Source: WLMZ01 sp031367435 (GTDB lineage: Bacteria > Actinomycetota > Acidimicrobiia > Acidimicrobiales > Ilumatobacteraceae). Taken from it: a stretch of DNA of 64,000 nucleotides. Shown here piece by piece: positions 62,578 to 64,000 of the stretch (its first letter is position 1; each line of letters opens with the position of its first letter). The position numbers and the translations under genes are program-made. The notes beneath the pieces are model-generated. The model was given only the letters and a program-made list of their open reading frames with translations. It did not search any database and was not told the DNA's origin. Where the stretch lies: positions 1 to 64,000 of the forward strand of contig JANLPV010000166.1 in assembly GCA_031367435.1 (NCBI GenBank), given 5' to 3'.

Positions 62578-62970
62578 ATGAACCGACGCACGTACGCACT
62601 CACGATGGGATTGGTGCTCGGTGTGAGCTCGCTCGCAGCCTGCAGCAGTGACAAGAAGGCAACGCCTGCTCCAATCACGACCGACACCGCCTCGGCCATC
62701 AGTACTCCTGCTGGTGGAAGCACTGGTGTCACTGGCGCGGTGCTTGCCATTCAGGGTTTTGCCTTCGGTTCGGTAACCGCAAAGGCTGGCGAGGCCATCA
62801 CCGTGACAAATGGCGACTCGGCCAAGCACACCGTCACCGCTGACGATGGCAGCTTCTCGGTTGATGTGCCTGCCAGCGGCACCGCGACGCTGACGGTGGC
62901 CAAGGCGGGCACCTACAAGTTCCATTGCAAGATTCATTCGAAGATGACGGGTTCAATCACCGTCAGCTGA
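62578..62970 (+). CDS. Cupredoxin-type copper lipoprotein
   Basis: A 130-aa lipoprotein: signal MNRRTYALTMGLVLGVSSLA with lipobox SLAAC, a Thr/Ala/Gly-rich linker, and a plastocyanin-like domain (about residues 55-130). The type-1 copper ligands are visible: His in SAKHTV, then Cys, His and Met in FHCKIHSKM. It may carry electrons on the outer membrane face. ATG follows AAGGAG. It touches the next gene at TGATG. Confidence 0.9.
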   Translation: MNRRTYALTMGLVLGVSSLAACSSDKKATPAPITTDTASAISTPAGGSTGVTGAVLAIQGFAFGSVTAKAGEAITVTNGDSAKHTVTADDGSFSVDVPASGTATLTVAKAGTYKFHCKIHSKMTGSITVS

Positions 62971-64000
62971 TGTCTCGGTACACTCCTCGCAGCGGCGACG
63001 TCACTGCGAGGAGATGTGCCATCCGTATTCGCATCATTCTGATTGCACTGGTCGGGCTCGGCTCGGTACCGATCGCATTTGTGACGGTGCCCTCGGTGAT
63101 GGCTGCGCCTTGCAGCCTGTCGACGACACTTCGTCAGGGCACCAGGTCGGCCGACGTGCGCTGTCTCGAATCGACACTGAGGGATCGTGGATACACGGGA
63201 GTCATTGGACCCAACACCTTCTTTGGGCCCTCAACGCGCATCGCCGTCGTTGCGTTCCAGAAATCTGCTGGTCTTGCGACCGACGGCGTGGTCGGCCCGC
63301 TCACCGCGACGGCACTCGGCATTCACGGTGCCGCGTCGAACACAATTGCTCCCAACATCATCGAGACGCGTGTGATCGGTACGTCGGTGCAGGGCCGCGA
63401 CATTATGGCCTATCGGATGGGTACGCCTGGTGGCCGTGTGGTGCTCGTGGTCGGGGTGATCCACGGCGATGAGAACAAGGGCGCACTCGTGACCGCCGAT
63501 CTGCGGACCCTGCCAACTCCTGCTGGAATCGATCTGTGGGTCATCGACAGCATCAACCCCGACGGGCAAGCCGCGAACACTCGTCAGAATGCCAACGGTG
63601 TCGATCTCAATCGCAACTTCGAGACGGGCTGGAATTACATTGCACCCGGAGCGCACGGGCAATACAGCGGTGAGGCAGCGGCGGATCAACCCGAGAGCCA
63701 GGCGATTGAGGCGTTCATCCGGCAGGTCAAACCGGTTGTAGGTATCTGGTATCACCAGGACGCTCACGTTGTCAGCGCAAGCGGTTACCGCAAGTCGATC
63801 GCCGTGCAGTACAGCAAGCTCGTTGGTCTCGGCACTGGTGGCGTGGCGTGCTCGCAGATGTGCACTGGAACCGCAACCAAGTTCGCCAACACCGCCGTTG
63901 CTCAGTCCACGAATTTCCTTGTCGAGCTTCCCGGTTCAGATCAGGTGACTCAGGCAATGATGCTTGTGCACGCCAAAGCCGTGCTTGCCGTCATCACGAT
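62970..64000 (+). CDS. Secreted M14 zinc carboxypeptidase/amidase with peptidoglycan-binding domain, 3' end outside window
   Basis: Open for 343 codons to the window edge; it begins with ATG overlapping the cupredoxin stop. Signal peptide (about residues 15-45), then a PG_binding_1 domain (about 50-110; LRQGTRSADVRCLESTLRDRG, GVVGPLTATALG), then an M14 domain with the zinc motif HGDE, DLNRNF for the carboxylate, a third ligand His in GIWYHQDAH, and the catalytic Glu of NFLVELPGSD. MpaA-like murein peptide amidase is probable. The end lies beyond 64000. Confidence 0.85.
   Translation, partial: MSRYTPRSGDVTARRCAIRIRIILIALVGLGSVPIAFVTVPSVMAAPCSLSTTLRQGTRSADVRCLESTLRDRGYTGVIGPNTFFGPSTRIAVVAFQKSAGLATDGVVGPLTATALGIHGAASNTIAPNIIETRVIGTSVQGRDIMAYRMGTPGGRVVLVVGVIHGDENKGALVTADLRTLPTPAGIDLWVIDSINPDGQAANTRQNANGVDLNRNFETGWNYIAPGAHGQYSGEAAADQPESQAIEAFIRQVKPVVGIWYHQDAHVVSASGYRKSIAVQYSKLVGLGTGGVACSQMCTGTATKFANTAVAQSTNFLVELPGSDQVTQAMMLVHAKAVLAVIT

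Noticed and set aside
1..64000. tRNA or rRNA genes
   Set aside because: No T-loop, anticodon-stem or rRNA-like segments were spotted between genes; a tRNAscan or Rfam search would be decisive.

Overview
The window reads as chromosomal DNA of a high-GC actinobacterium, most likely of the class Acidimicrobiia (Ilumatobacter/Iamia-like). This is inferred from gene content and order, not from a marker-gene search. Pointers are the F420 genes cofD and cofE, a DUF3499 gene, DUF5719, an LpdA-type flavoprotein, an actinobacterial-type DapD, a biotin-carboxylase/BCCP fusion subunit with an adjacent birA, and an order of rmlD, LCP, sugar nucleotidyltransferase, cofD, DUF3499, manB, ahcY, comF and secA. 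As remembered, that order echoes the Mycobacterium tuberculosis Rv3240c-Rv3267 neighbourhood. No tRNA, rRNA, CRISPR array, transposase or prophage was seen.

Layout. 1-0.75 kb: truncated DUF222/HNH-type gene behind a near-consensus promoter carrying a LexA box. 0.75-11 kb: luciferase-like monooxygenase, lipoprotein, lysS-dapD pair, M15 peptidase, lpdA, RDD protein, acyl-CoA carboxylase alpha chain and birA. 11-28 kb: cell-envelope glycan locus with an LCP ligase, rmlA/C/B/D (dTDP-rhamnose), fcl and gmd (GDP-fucose), four GT4 glycosyltransferases, a sugar-1-phosphate nucleotidyltransferase, a degenerate SDR, a His-rich repeat membrane protein, cofD and a Wzx-like flippase. 28-36.4 kb: secreted SpoIID protein with three C-terminal repeats, a small repeat protein, and a tightly coupled operon of an 1100-aa GT2/polytopic protein, DUF5719 and a membrane thioredoxin. 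36.4-47 kb: ftsH, DUF3499, CPBP protease, a 900-aa polytopic protein, manB, Trm112, a secreted repeat protein related to the SpoIID tail, and ahcY. 47-50 kb: YczE-like membrane protein, then an adenine methyltransferase/restriction endonuclease pair lying in the otherwise conserved ahcY-comF-secA stretch. 50-57 kb: comF, HAD hydrolase, secA, prfB, ftsE, ftsX. 57-64 kb: crotonase, small protein and truncated globin behind a perfect CRP-type palindrome, SpoU methyltransferase, menB, cofE, acyl-ACP desaturase, cupredoxin lipoprotein, and an M14 carboxypeptidase cut by the window end.

Together, manB plus the nucleotidyltransferase could supply GDP-mannose for Gmd and Fcl, while RmlABCD supply dTDP-rhamnose. 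The GT4 enzymes, flippase and LCP ligase would build, export and anchor the polymer, and the large polytopic proteins may act at the outer membrane face. Two regulatory themes are visible in the DNA: many genes have a TANNNT box 6-10 nt before the start codon, suggesting leaderless transcription, and short 10-20 bp tandem duplications recur between genes.
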